From positions 1-8,485 of the forward strand of contig CAMWKN010000041.1 of NCBI GenBank assembly GCA_947174825.1: DNA of 8,485 nt, read 5' to 3'. The notes beneath the pieces are model-generated. The model was not told the DNA's origin. It worked only from the letters and a program-made list of their open reading frames with translations, and searched no databases. Below are positions 1 to 6,491 of the stretch, piece by piece. Source of the DNA: an uncultured Clostridium sp. (GTDB lineage Bacteria; Bacillota_A; Clostridia; Lachnospirales; Lachnospiraceae). Positions within the stretch are counted from its first letter, which is position 1. Every line of letters starts with the position of its first letter. Position numbers and translations under genes: made by a program.

Positions 1-441
1 ATGGAGGGGCTGGTACAGACTTCGTTAAATCTTGGGATTCTGAAAACGGAGGCAGCAGAAGTAACGGCATCCTTTTCTGTTCGCAGCAGCGTGGAAACGG
101 AGAAAAGAGCATTGGTAGCAAAAATACGTTGTCTGATGATCAGCCTGGGAGGAAGTGTGACGAACCAAGGTGAGTATCCGGCATGGGAATATCGGCAGGA
201 TTCTCCCCTTAGGGATTTAATGGTGGAAGTCTTTCAGGAGCAGTATGGGCGGGAGCCGGTGGTGCAGGCACTTCATGCGGGAGTGGAATGTGGTCTGTTT
301 GCCGGTAAATTGCCGGATTTGGATTGTGTATCCTTTGGTCCAGATATGCAGGATATCCATACTCCCAAAGAGTCCATGAATGTGGATAGCGTGAAAAGAA
401 CCTGGCTTTATACCTTGGAAGTACTCAAAAGATTGCGTTAG
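1..441 (+). CDS. pepD: Aminoacyl-histidine dipeptidase (M20C), C-terminal fragment
   Basis: This is the C-terminal 146 residues of a cytosolic zinc dipeptidase of the PepD (Xaa-His dipeptidase, carnosinase-like) family, which cleaves dipeptides during peptide use. Residues 91-100 contain HAGVECGLF, a family hallmark (HAGLECGLF in E. coli). Residues 113-123 read GPDMQDIHTPK; His120 matches the last metal-ligand His of E. coli PepD (GPHSPDE). Whole family members are about 480-490 residues, so roughly the first 330 lie upstream of the window. The frame happens to open with ATG at base 1, but that is probably an internal Met, because SLNLG and the lines after it align with the middle of the family. 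The stop is TAG at 439-441. No convincing terminator follows. Family assignment is strong; substrate range is inferred. Confidence 0.93.
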   Translation: MEGLVQTSLNLGILKTEAAEVTASFSVRSSVETEKRALVAKIRCLMISLGGSVTNQGEYPAWEYRQDSPLRDLMVEVFQEQYGREPVVQALHAGVECGLFAGKLPDLDCVSFGPDMQDIHTPKESMNVDSVKRTWLYTLEVLKRLR

Positions 442-505
442 ATTATCTGTAATGGATTTGCTTTTGAATGGTAACAAGTCACAACAGACGGAGGAGGACT
501 GATAG

Positions 506-553
506 TTGCCAGCCTTGCTTTCCATAGCCTATCTTGTTATAATTGAATCATGA
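506..553 (+). CDS. Possible 15-codon leader peptide (speculative)
   Basis: A near-perfect ribosome binding site, GGAGGAGG at 490-497, has no annotated gene behind it. Eight bases downstream is a TTG start with a 15-codon frame ending TGA at 551-553. It would encode a hydrophobic peptide, MPALLSIAYLVIIES. The frame crosses a candidate -10 box (538-543) for the downstream ABC gene, so it would need to be read from the pepD transcript or an upstream promoter. It could equally be a chance purine-rich stretch. No function is proposed. Confidence 0.15.
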   Translation: MPALLSIAYLVIIES

Positions 554-570
554 TGATGCTAGTATATCAT
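515..570 (+). promoter_or_regulatory. Candidate promoters for the ABC-TPR gene pair
   Basis: Two overlapping sigma-A-like promoters can be read in the pepD-ABC gap. The first is TTGCTT (515-520), 17-base spacer, TATAAT (538-543), with a perfect -10. The second is TTGAAT (543-548), 16-base spacer, TATCAT (565-570), with a better -35. Both lie about 80-115 bases before the ABC start. A palindrome, AAACTAAGTTT (571-581), sits immediately downstream of the second one and could be an operator. Assignment is by eye only. Confidence 0.45.
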
Positions 571-651
571 AAACTAAGTTTCTTACAGTTTAGCTTGTCT
601 AATTATTTCGTTACTGCGTCAGTATGATGAGATCGGGAAGGAGGAATCGCT

Positions 652-1854
652 ATGCCAAAACTGCATTTGGATCATCTGTGCAAGCGTTACCGCAGGCGGG
701 AGCAGGTACTGAAAGATCTGGATCTGGTTATTGATGGGAAAGAGTTTGTGGCAGTCCTGGGACCATCAGAGAGCGGGAAATCAACATTACTGCGTATGAT
801 TTCTGGCATTGAGAAGGCGACGGGAGGAGCTGTTTATATTGACGATGTTTTGGTTAGCAAAAAGACTCCATCCACAGGTGAGGTGGCAATGGTATTTCAA
901 AACCATGCATTATATCCTCGTATGACGATTTATGACAATATTGCGTATAGTTTGAAATTGCAGCGTATGCCTGCTGATCAGATCCAGGAGAAAGTTGGTC
1001 AGATGGCAGAATTATTTCATTTGACAGAGATTCTGGAGCAAAAACCAGCTGCCGTGTCAGTAGAGCAGCGGCGGATTGTGGCGATTGCGAGGGCGCTTGT
1101 CCGGGATCCCAAGATTGTTCTGTTAGATGAACCTTTTACCGGACTGGATGATGGCACCAGACATCGGTTGCGGCAGATGTTACAGCTGATTTACCAGCAG
1201 ATGGACGCTACTTTCTTGTATGTGACCCGAGATCCAGCAGAGGCGATGGCACTGGGAACGCAGATTTTAATTTTGAGAGACGGTGAAGTGCAGCAACTGG
1301 ATACACCACAGGAAGTATATAGCCATCCGGTTAGTATGTTTGTGGCAGGTCTGATTGGGGTTCCAGCAATGAATTTCTGGAAGGCGAAGCTGGTTACAGG
1401 TGCGGAAACCGGTACAGAGGAAAGTCCAGATAAAAAACAAGAAGGGAAAGTTTCAGAGCAAAATTCAGATAAAAAACAGGGCGAGAAAGTTTCGGAAAGA
1501 GACCAGAGGAAACCTGACTCCGCTTATTTACAGATAGAAGGATTGGGAGAATATTTTTTATCACCGGAAACACTGTCCCATTTCCGGGATAGCGGATATG
1601 CCGGACAGGAGATTATCGTTGGAGTGCGCCCGGAACGGATTCGTTTACAATCAGAGGGGTCGTTGAGCGCAGTGTCCAGTTTTTACGGGATGGATGACGC
1701 AGGAGGACATTTATATTTGGAATCCAGTGATAAGCAGGTTACGGTTCAGGTGGAACGTGGACAGGAACCGGAGTTGGGATCTGTTTTTTTCTTTGACATG
1801 GAGGAAGAAGATCTGCATTTTTTTGATGGAGAAACGGAAGAACGGATTTTTTAG
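652..1854 (+). CDS. MalK/MsmX-like ABC ATPase with degenerate signature and switch motifs
   Basis: A 400-residue ABC ATPase of the sugar-importer type (MalK/UgpC/MsmX architecture), expected to be cytosolic and to bind a permease. AAGGAGG at 638-644, 7 bases before ATG, fixes the start. Visible motifs: Walker A GPSESGKST (37-45, Lys43); Q-loop VFQNHALYP (Gln83); Walker B IVLLDE (155-160, Glu160); D-loop GLD (164-166). The family line DTPQEVYSHPVSMFVAG leads into the TOBE region, with VGVRPERI at 323-330 and the usual HFFDGETEERI end. The signature is VSVEQ (135-139) instead of LSGGQ, and the switch region reads VTRDPAEAM, so Arg193 replaces the invariant His. A charged linker at about 248-288 carries a 13-residue tandem repeat and lengthens the protein beyond the usual 350-370. 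No permease or binding protein is adjacent; a TPR gene follows 36 bases later. Family is certain; active transport is doubtful. It may be a regulatory or hydrolysis-impaired subunit. Confidence 0.88.
   Translation: MPKLHLDHLCKRYRRREQVLKDLDLVIDGKEFVAVLGPSESGKSTLLRMISGIEKATGGAVYIDDVLVSKKTPSTGEVAMVFQNHALYPRMTIYDNIAYSLKLQRMPADQIQEKVGQMAELFHLTEILEQKPAAVSVEQRRIVAIARALVRDPKIVLLDEPFTGLDDGTRHRLRQMLQLIYQQMDATFLYVTRDPAEAMALGTQILILRDGEVQQLDTPQEVYSHPVSMFVAGLIGVPAMNFWKAKLVTGAETGTEESPDKKQEGKVSEQNSDKKQGEKVSERDQRKPDSAYLQIEGLGEYFLSPETLSHFRDSGYAGQEIIVGVRPERIRLQSEGSLSAVSSFYGMDDAGGHLYLESSDKQVTVQVERGQEPELGSVFFFDMEEEDLHFFDGETEERIF
1423..1500 (+). repeat. Two-copy 39-bp in-frame tandem repeat in the ABC linker
   Basis: Two adjacent 39-base units (1423-1461 and 1462-1500) match at 29 of 39 positions. 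They encode SPDKKQEGKVSEQ and NSDKKQGEKVSER (residues 258-283 of the ABC protein). The period is exactly 13 codons, so copy number could change without breaking the frame. The segment is highly charged and probably disordered. It replaces the short loop that normally separates the two halves of the TOBE region. Confidence 0.85.
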
Positions 1855-1890
1855 ACACAGGTAACTAGCAAAGCAAAGAGGAGGTTATAG

Positions 1891-2916
1891 ATGGAGTTAG
1901 AAAACATTATCAGCAATATTACAGCAGGCTTGACGGGAGATGCCCAGTCTGATATTGAGTATCTAAAACAGCAGATTGAAGAACACCGTCAACATAAATA
2001 TGCTCAAGAGATTACCCGTGCCTGTGGGCGTATTCTGTATCGACTGATGCCTCAGGAGGACAAGTCGGAATACCAGGCATTAATGGAACGGCAGCAGATG
2101 GGCATGGAGGCTACATTAGAGGAAATCCGCTTTGCTGTGTTCCGCAAAGAATATAAAAGGGCAGAACAGATGCTGCGAACCATGATTGATAAGTTTGAGT
2201 CAGGTGGAATGTTTCAAAATGATCAGCTGACACAGTATCATTCTTTTTACGAACCTTTTGAGGAAGTGCTGTACCGTTTTGTGGACAGACCGAAAAAGAA
2301 ATTACATAATCTGGAATTGCCATATGCACAAATTTATCACGAATATGGTATGTTGTTGCTGGAGCAGGGCAGATATGATCAGGCAAAAGAAGTTTTGCAA
2401 AAGGCCGTCCGTTGGAATCCGGCAAATGCACAGATTGCTTTTGACTATATGGAAACCTTCAAAAAGTCTGGAGATATTGCTTCCTATTTTCGTTTGACAC
2501 AAAAGGTATTCTGTTATGCGTTCCGGCGGGAGGACGTGGCACACTGCTATCGCAATTTAGGTTATTATTTTGTCAAAAAGAAGCTGTATCAGGCAGCAAT
2601 GGGATGTTATCTGATGAGTATGGATTTTGACAGCGAAGATCAGACAGCTCCATCGGAACTGTATTATATTCAGGCAGTTACCAAGAAAACGGTAAACAAA
2701 CCGACCCAAGAAGAATTGGAGGGCTATGCAAAGGAATATGGATTTCCTATTGGTGCAGATCAGATTGTGGTGGGAATGGCATGGAAAATGGCAAACAAAT
2801 ATCTGGATGCTGAGAAATATGATGCGGCTGTGTATTATCTCAAGATTGTATATGACCTGACAGAAGATGTGGAGGCAAAAAAGAAGCTGGAACAGATTCC
2901 GGTACAGGACGATTAA
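1891..2916 (+). CDS. Soluble TPR-repeat protein of unknown function
   Basis: A 341-residue, largely helical protein with no signal peptide or membrane segment. AGGAGG at 1879-1884, 6 bases before ATG, supports the start. The best TPR-like unit is at about 147-180 (YHEYGMLLLEQGRYDQAKEVLQ and the WNPANAQ turn after it). Weaker units are at about 218-247 (YRNLGYYFVKKKLYQAAMGCY) and 296-327 (AWKMANKYLDAEKYDAAVYYL). The N-terminal 60 residues look helical and charged, and residues 75-100 (LEEIRFAVFRKEYKRAEQML) may be another degenerate repeat. It lies 36 bases after the ABC gene on the same strand with no terminator between, so they are probably co-transcribed. TPR proteins usually act as protein-binding scaffolds; a role with the ABC ATPase is inference from adjacency. 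I do not recognise a named family. Its stop codon overlaps that of corA on the other strand. Confidence 0.85.
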   Translation: MELENIISNITAGLTGDAQSDIEYLKQQIEEHRQHKYAQEITRACGRILYRLMPQEDKSEYQALMERQQMGMEATLEEIRFAVFRKEYKRAEQMLRTMIDKFESGGMFQNDQLTQYHSFYEPFEEVLYRFVDRPKKKLHNLELPYAQIYHEYGMLLLEQGRYDQAKEVLQKAVRWNPANAQIAFDYMETFKKSGDIASYFRLTQKVFCYAFRREDVAHCYRNLGYYFVKKKLYQAAMGCYLMSMDFDSEDQTAPSELYYIQAVTKKTVNKPTQEELEGYAKEYGFPIGADQIVVGMAWKMANKYLDAEKYDAAVYYLKIVYDLTEDVEAKKKLEQIPVQDD

Positions 2917-3794
2917 AACCACCCTTTCTTTTTGAAATACAGAAATTCCAGAACAATAATAGCCAGACATAGAATGCAGACAGCAGGATAGCCATGTGCT
3001 GCTGTCAGTTCTGGCATGTTTCGAAAGTTCATTCCGTACCATGCTGCAATAAGGGACAGTGGCAAGAATAGTGTGGTTACAATTGTCAGGGTGCGCATGA
3101 TCTGGTTTTGTCTCATATCAATTCCAGTCTGATGCATCTCCCGCAGCTGAATGGAATAGTCCGTCATCATCTGAACCATATCGTAAAGACGTTCAATTTT
3201 ATCATCTAATAATTCATAGAGTTGGGAACACTGGGGGTACTCCGGGGAAGCAATATATTTTCCAATGGTTTCGCAGATATCTGACAATTGCCGGTAATAG
3301 GAACAGAGTTTTGATAGATCTTTGCGCACAATAAAAATCTGTTGTTCAAATTGGTGCAGTTCGGTTTGTAGCAGCATTCCTTCCAGTTGTGATAGTTTAT
3401 CTTCATAGTTTTGCAGTTTTGCAATATCATTGCGAATTAATTGCTCCAGAAAATGATACAGAAACAGGACGGGAGAATCAATGTCCGATATTTTGGACTG
3501 ATTAATTTCTTCTATAATAGGCCGGACAGTGTCAGTATCGTCAAAAAACCAGAGTTGGTCGTCGATCAGGCAGAAGCCAAATGTTTTTTTGGCACGGGCA
3601 GGTGTAGCTTTGTCCGGCATTGCAAAAGTAGCCAGGTATGCTTTGCCTAATCGATCTAATTTGCAAAATTTAATATTCATTAATCCGCGGATCAGCAGGT
3701 CTGTCTGGTATTTTTCCAGAAACAGATCGCAGAATTTTTTGGTGGATAAAACTTTGATGGAATCGGTACTCCAATGGTTATGATGGAATCGCAT
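2913..3794 (-). CDS. corA: CorA-family Mg2+/divalent metal transporter
   Basis: A 293-residue inner-membrane channel-type transporter that, as a homopentamer in this family, moves Mg2+ (sometimes Co2+ or Ni2+). The C-terminus is diagnostic: a first membrane helix at about 232-252, the YGMNF motif (GMN at 254-256), then MPEL (260-263), GYP (268-270), a second helix at about 268-287 and the basic end YFKKKGWF. This tail closely resembles E. coli CorA. The cytosolic N-terminal domain (1-230) is somewhat short and diverged, with the long stalk-helix region at about 125-225. The ATG at 3794-3792 is preceded in frame by a stop at 3803-3801. The only Shine-Dalgarno-like sequence is AAAGGA at complement 3808-3813, about 13 bases away, which is long. 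It is convergent with the TPR gene (4-base overlap of ends) and divergent from pyk. No M-box-sized leader is present. The exact ion is inferred. Confidence 0.92.
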   Translation of the reverse strand: MRFHHNHWSTDSIKVLSTKKFCDLFLEKYQTDLLIRGLMNIKFCKLDRLGKAYLATFAMPDKATPARAKKTFGFCLIDDQLWFFDDTDTVRPIIEEINQSKISDIDSPVLFLYHFLEQLIRNDIAKLQNYEDKLSQLEGMLLQTELHQFEQQIFIVRKDLSKLCSYYRQLSDICETIGKYIASPEYPQCSQLYELLDDKIERLYDMVQMMTDYSIQLREMHQTGIDMRQNQIMRTLTIVTTLFLPLSLIAAWYGMNFRNMPELTAAHGYPAVCILCLAIIVLEFLYFKKKGWF

Positions 3795-3846
3795 AGGATA
3801 TCACAGTTCCTTTCGTATTTTCGGAATGTAGATTGGATATCATAAA

Positions 3847-3906
3847 TTGTCGGTATTTTTATGGAATACTATTCTTGCAAACAGGGGTTCTAAAACATGG
3901 TAAAAT
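3847..3906 (+). promoter_or_regulatory. Candidate pyk promoter region
   Basis: The best sigma-A-like pair is TTGTCG (3847-3852), a 17-base spacer and TATTCT (3870-3875), each matching 4 of 6 consensus bases. An alternative is TTGCAA (3875-3880) with TAAAAT (3901-3906), but its 20-base spacer is too long. The region also holds an imperfect 10-base tandem repeat at 3891-3910. For the divergent corA gene, TATGAT on the minus strand (3844-3839) is a possible -10, but no good -35 partner was found. Confidence 0.3.
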
Positions 3907-3944
3907 GTGGTACACTAACAGTAATCAATAATCAGGAGGTCAGT

Positions 3945-5363
3945 ATGCGTAAAACAAAGATCATATGTACTTTGGGACCAGCGACAGATTCCGAAGAAGT
4001 GTTAAAAGCACTTATCAAAGAGGGAATGGATGTGGCAAGACTGAACTTTTCCCATGGCACCCATGAGGAGCAAAAGCGGAGGCTGACAACTTTACGTTTG
4101 CTGCGGGAGCGGTATGGCAGACCAGTGGCTGCACTCTTAGATACAAAAGGACCGGAGATTCGGGTTAAAGATTTTGAAAACGGATCTGTGGAACTGCATG
4201 CCGGTGATTCTTTCGTCCTGACTGGCAGAGAGGTTATGGGTACGGCATCAGAGGTTAGTATTACCTATCCGGAGCTGGTGGGGGACATTCAGGTGGGAGA
4301 GCGGATTCTCATTGACGATGGTTTGATTGAGATGGAAGTGACAAAAATTCAGGACACCGATATCCATTGTCTGGTGAAGAATGGCGGAAAAGTATCCAAC
4401 CATAAAGGTGTGAATGTGCCGGATGTCCATTTGAGCATGCCGTATCTGAGCGAGAAGGACAGAGAGGATATTTTATTTGGAATTGCTGAGGATGTGGATT
4501 ATATTGCGGCTTCCTTTGTGCGGACAGCCGAAGATGTACGACAGATTCGAAATCTTCTGGAAAATAACGATGGCAGTATGATTAAGATTGTGGCAAAGAT
4601 TGAAAACCGGGAGGGTGTTGACCATATTGATGAAATCATTGAAGCATCCGATGCGATTATGATTGCCAGGGGAGACATGGGTGTGGAGATACCTACGGAG
4701 GAAGTTCCGGTTATCCAAAAGATGATTATCAAGAAAGTTTATGAAGCTGGTAAGCAGGTTATTACAGCTACCCAAATGCTGGATTCCATGATGCAGCATC
4801 CTCGTCCGACCAGAGCAGAGACAACGGACGTGGCAAATGCCATTTATGATGGAACCAGTGCGATCATGTTGTCCGGTGAGACGGCTGCTGGCAAATATCC
4901 GGTGGAGTCATTACAAATGATGGCGCGTATTGCGAATTGTACGGAGGCAGATATTGATTACCGGAAACGGTTTTTCCAGCGGGATCGTAAGGTGGACCCG
5001 GATGTAACCGATGCTATCTGTCATGCCACCTGTACCACGGCGCATGATATCAATGCCAGGGCAATTATCACGGTAACCAAATCCGGCAGATCTGCCAGGA
5101 TGATTTCAAAATACCGTCCAGGCTGTGATATTATAGGCTGCGCAATTTCCGATAAGGTGTATCGGCAGCTCAATCTGTCATGGGGCGTGACACCGGTACT
5201 ATTACAGGAAAAGAAAGATGTTTTTGAACTGTTTGAACATGGAATCTGTGTCTGCCAGCGGATGGATTTGGTGGATCGTGGCGATACGGTAGTATTTACT
5301 TCCGGTGTGCCAATTGGTATTTCCGGTACTACCAATATGATTAAAGTGCAGACAGTAGATTGA
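3945..5363 (+). CDS. pyk: Pyruvate kinase
   Basis: Converts PEP and ADP to pyruvate and ATP in the last step of glycolysis; cytosolic, tetrameric in the family. The start is ATG at 3945, 5 bases after AGGAGG (3934-3939). The frame stays open upstream to 3897, but those 16 codons lack a ribosome site and the family begins at RKTKIICTLGP. The protein is 472 residues, the size of E. coli PykF, without the extra C-terminal PEP-utiliser-like domain found in Bacillus enzymes. Visible sites: ARLNFSHG (31-38), DTKGPEIR (66-73), the signature IKIVAKIENREGV (213-225; Lys218, Glu220), ARGDMGVE (241-248) and TATQMLDSM (274-282). Glu71 in GPEIR corresponds to Glu117 of rabbit muscle kinase, which marks potassium-dependent enzymes. 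The C-terminal domain (about 350-472) holds TVTKSGRSARMISKYRP, as in effector-binding domains, though the effector cannot be read. It is the first of four same-strand genes. Confidence 0.97.
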   Translation: MRKTKIICTLGPATDSEEVLKALIKEGMDVARLNFSHGTHEEQKRRLTTLRLLRERYGRPVAALLDTKGPEIRVKDFENGSVELHAGDSFVLTGREVMGTASEVSITYPELVGDIQVGERILIDDGLIEMEVTKIQDTDIHCLVKNGGKVSNHKGVNVPDVHLSMPYLSEKDREDILFGIAEDVDYIAASFVRTAEDVRQIRNLLENNDGSMIKIVAKIENREGVDHIDEIIEASDAIMIARGDMGVEIPTEEVPVIQKMIIKKVYEAGKQVITATQMLDSMMQHPRPTRAETTDVANAIYDGTSAIMLSGETAAGKYPVESLQMMARIANCTEADIDYRKRFFQRDRKVDPDVTDAICHATCTTAHDINARAIITVTKSGRSARMISKYRPGCDIIGCAISDKVYRQLNLSWGVTPVLLQEKKDVFELFEHGICVCQRMDLVDRGDTVVFTSGVPIGISGTTNMIKVQTVD

Positions 5364-5441
5364 TGTTATACTGGATCTGTTGTGGATTATATAGTTGATT
5401 TGATAGAAACTGTGCCGATTTCTTCGTGAAAAGATTGCAGT

Positions 5442-5458
5442 TGTCAGTGGAACTGACA
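5442..5458 (+). promoter_or_regulatory. Perfect dyad/hairpin before galE
   Basis: TGTCAGT-GGA-ACTGACA is a perfect 7-base inverted repeat with a 3-base loop. It ends directly before the galE ribosome site (AAGGA, 5461-5465). It could be an operator for a dimeric regulator, or an RNA hairpin that affects ribosome access. No T-run follows, so it is not a conventional terminator. The rest of the 111-base pyk-galE gap shows no convincing promoter. Confidence 0.5.
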
Positions 5459-5474
5459 GAAAGGATGGAATATA

Positions 5475-6491
5475 ATGAGCAGAATTTTAGTGACGGGTGG
5501 AGCGGGCTTTATTGCCAGCCATACCAATGTGGAGCTGTTAAATGCAGGATATGAGGTTATCGTGCTGGACAATCTATGCAATTCCAGCAAGGAATCCATT
5601 CGCAGGGTGGAGGAACTGACAGGAAAGTCCATTACCTTTTATGAAGTGGATCTGGTGGACGAGGATGCCGTAGAGGAAATCTTTGAAAAGGAATCCATTG
5701 ATTCTGTCATTCATTTTGCCGGATTAAAGGCAGTAGGTGAGTCCTGCAAGATTCCGTTACAGTATTTTGATAATAATTTATGCGGTACTTTGAATCTGTT
5801 AAAGAGTATGGAAAAGCATGGCTGTAAGTCTCTGGTATTCAGCTCATCAGCTACCGTTTATGGCAAGCCTGCAACGGTACCGATTACGGAGGATTTTCCA
5901 TTATCGGTGTCTAATCCATATGGACGGACCAAATTAATCATTGAAGATATGCTACGCGATATTTACCAGGCAGATGACAGTTGGGACATTGCCCTGCTTC
6001 GTTATTTCAATCCAATTGGAGCCCATGAGAGTGGACGGATTGGCGAGGATCCTAACGGAATTCCAAACAACCTGATGCCATATGTTGCCAAGGTTGCCGG
6101 TGGAGAGTTAGAGCAGGTTAATGTATTTGGTGATGATTATGACACACCGGATGGCACTGGTGTCAGGGATTATATCCATGTTGTAGATCTGGCTGTGGGA
6201 CATATCAAGGCGTTGGAGAAGTTGGGGAAACATCCGGGACTGGTTACTTATAATCTGGGAACTGGTGTGGGTTACAGTGTGTTAGATATTATCCATAACT
6301 TTGAAAAAGCATGTGGACATAAGGTGCCATATCGTATTGCGGAACGCAGACCAGGAGATATCGATGCCTGTTATGCAGATCCTACCAAGGCAAAAGAAGA
6401 GCTGGGCTGGGTTGCAGAGCGTGGTATTGACAAGATGTGTGAAGATGCCTGGAGATGGCAGCAACAGAATCCAAAGGGATACCGGGCATGA
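5475..6491 (+). CDS. galE: UDP-glucose 4-epimerase
   Basis: Interconverts UDP-glucose and UDP-galactose using tightly bound NAD; cytosolic, Leloir pathway and cell-surface sugar supply. At 338 residues it has the length and numbering of E. coli GalE. Visible sites: the NAD-binding loop GGAGFIASH (8-16), DNL (32-34), [11 protein letters not shown] (80-90), catalytic Ser124 in SSSATVYG, the Tyr149-x-x-x-Lys153 pair in [17 protein letters not shown] (178-187), [10 protein letters not shown] (228-236) and [12 protein letters not shown] (291-302). The third Gly of the usual GxxGxxG is Ala14. Position 299, Tyr in E. coli, is Cys as in human GALE, which suggests the pocket may also accept UDP-GlcNAc/UDP-GalNAc. 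AAGGA lies 9 bases before ATG. The stop overlaps the start of the next gene. No other galactose gene is in view, so it may serve surface polysaccharide synthesis as much as galactose use. Confidence 0.96.
   Translation: MSRILVTGGAGFIASHTNVELLNAGYEVIVLDNLCNSSKESIRRVEELTGKSITFYEVDLVDEDAVEEIFEKESIDSVIHFAGLKAVGESCKIPLQYFDNNLCGTLNLLKSMEKHGCKSLVFSSSATVYGKPATVPITEDFPLSVSNPYGRTKLIIEDMLRDIYQADDSWDIALLRYFNPIGAHESGRIGEDPNGIPNNLMPYVAKVAGGELEQVNVFGDDYDTPDGTGVRDYIHVVDLAVGHIKALEKLGKHPGLVTYNLGTGVGYSVLDIIHNFEKACGHKVPYRIAERRPGDIDACYADPTKAKEELGWVAERGIDKMCEDAWRWQQQNPKGYRA

Noticed and set aside
442..505. Terminator for pepD
   Set aside because: Only a 4-bp stem (ATTA-TCTG-TAAT) without a T-run is present.
2557..3042. 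Minus-strand open frame of about 160 codons across the TPR and corA 3' ends
   Set aside because: It overlaps two well-supported genes in another frame, has no recognisable domain, and is rich in unusual residue runs typical of a shadow frame.
3897..3944. Upstream ATG extension of pyruvate kinase by 16 residues
   Set aside because: No ribosome site precedes it, and the strong AGGAGG sits 5 bases before the ATG at 3945, where the family normally begins.
3795..3944. Mg2+-sensing riboswitch (M-box) before corA
   Set aside because: The space before corA is short and shared with the pyk promoter, and no M-box-like conserved stems or terminator could be seen.
5471..5476. TATAAT immediately at the galE start codon
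   Set aside because: It overlaps the ATG itself and has no -35 at the proper distance, so it cannot drive galE.
6455..6487. Upstream ATG extension of the phosphoesterase
   Set aside because: It lies within galE without a ribosome site; the ATGA overlap at 6488 with AAAGGG upstream fits better and begins at the conserved first strand.
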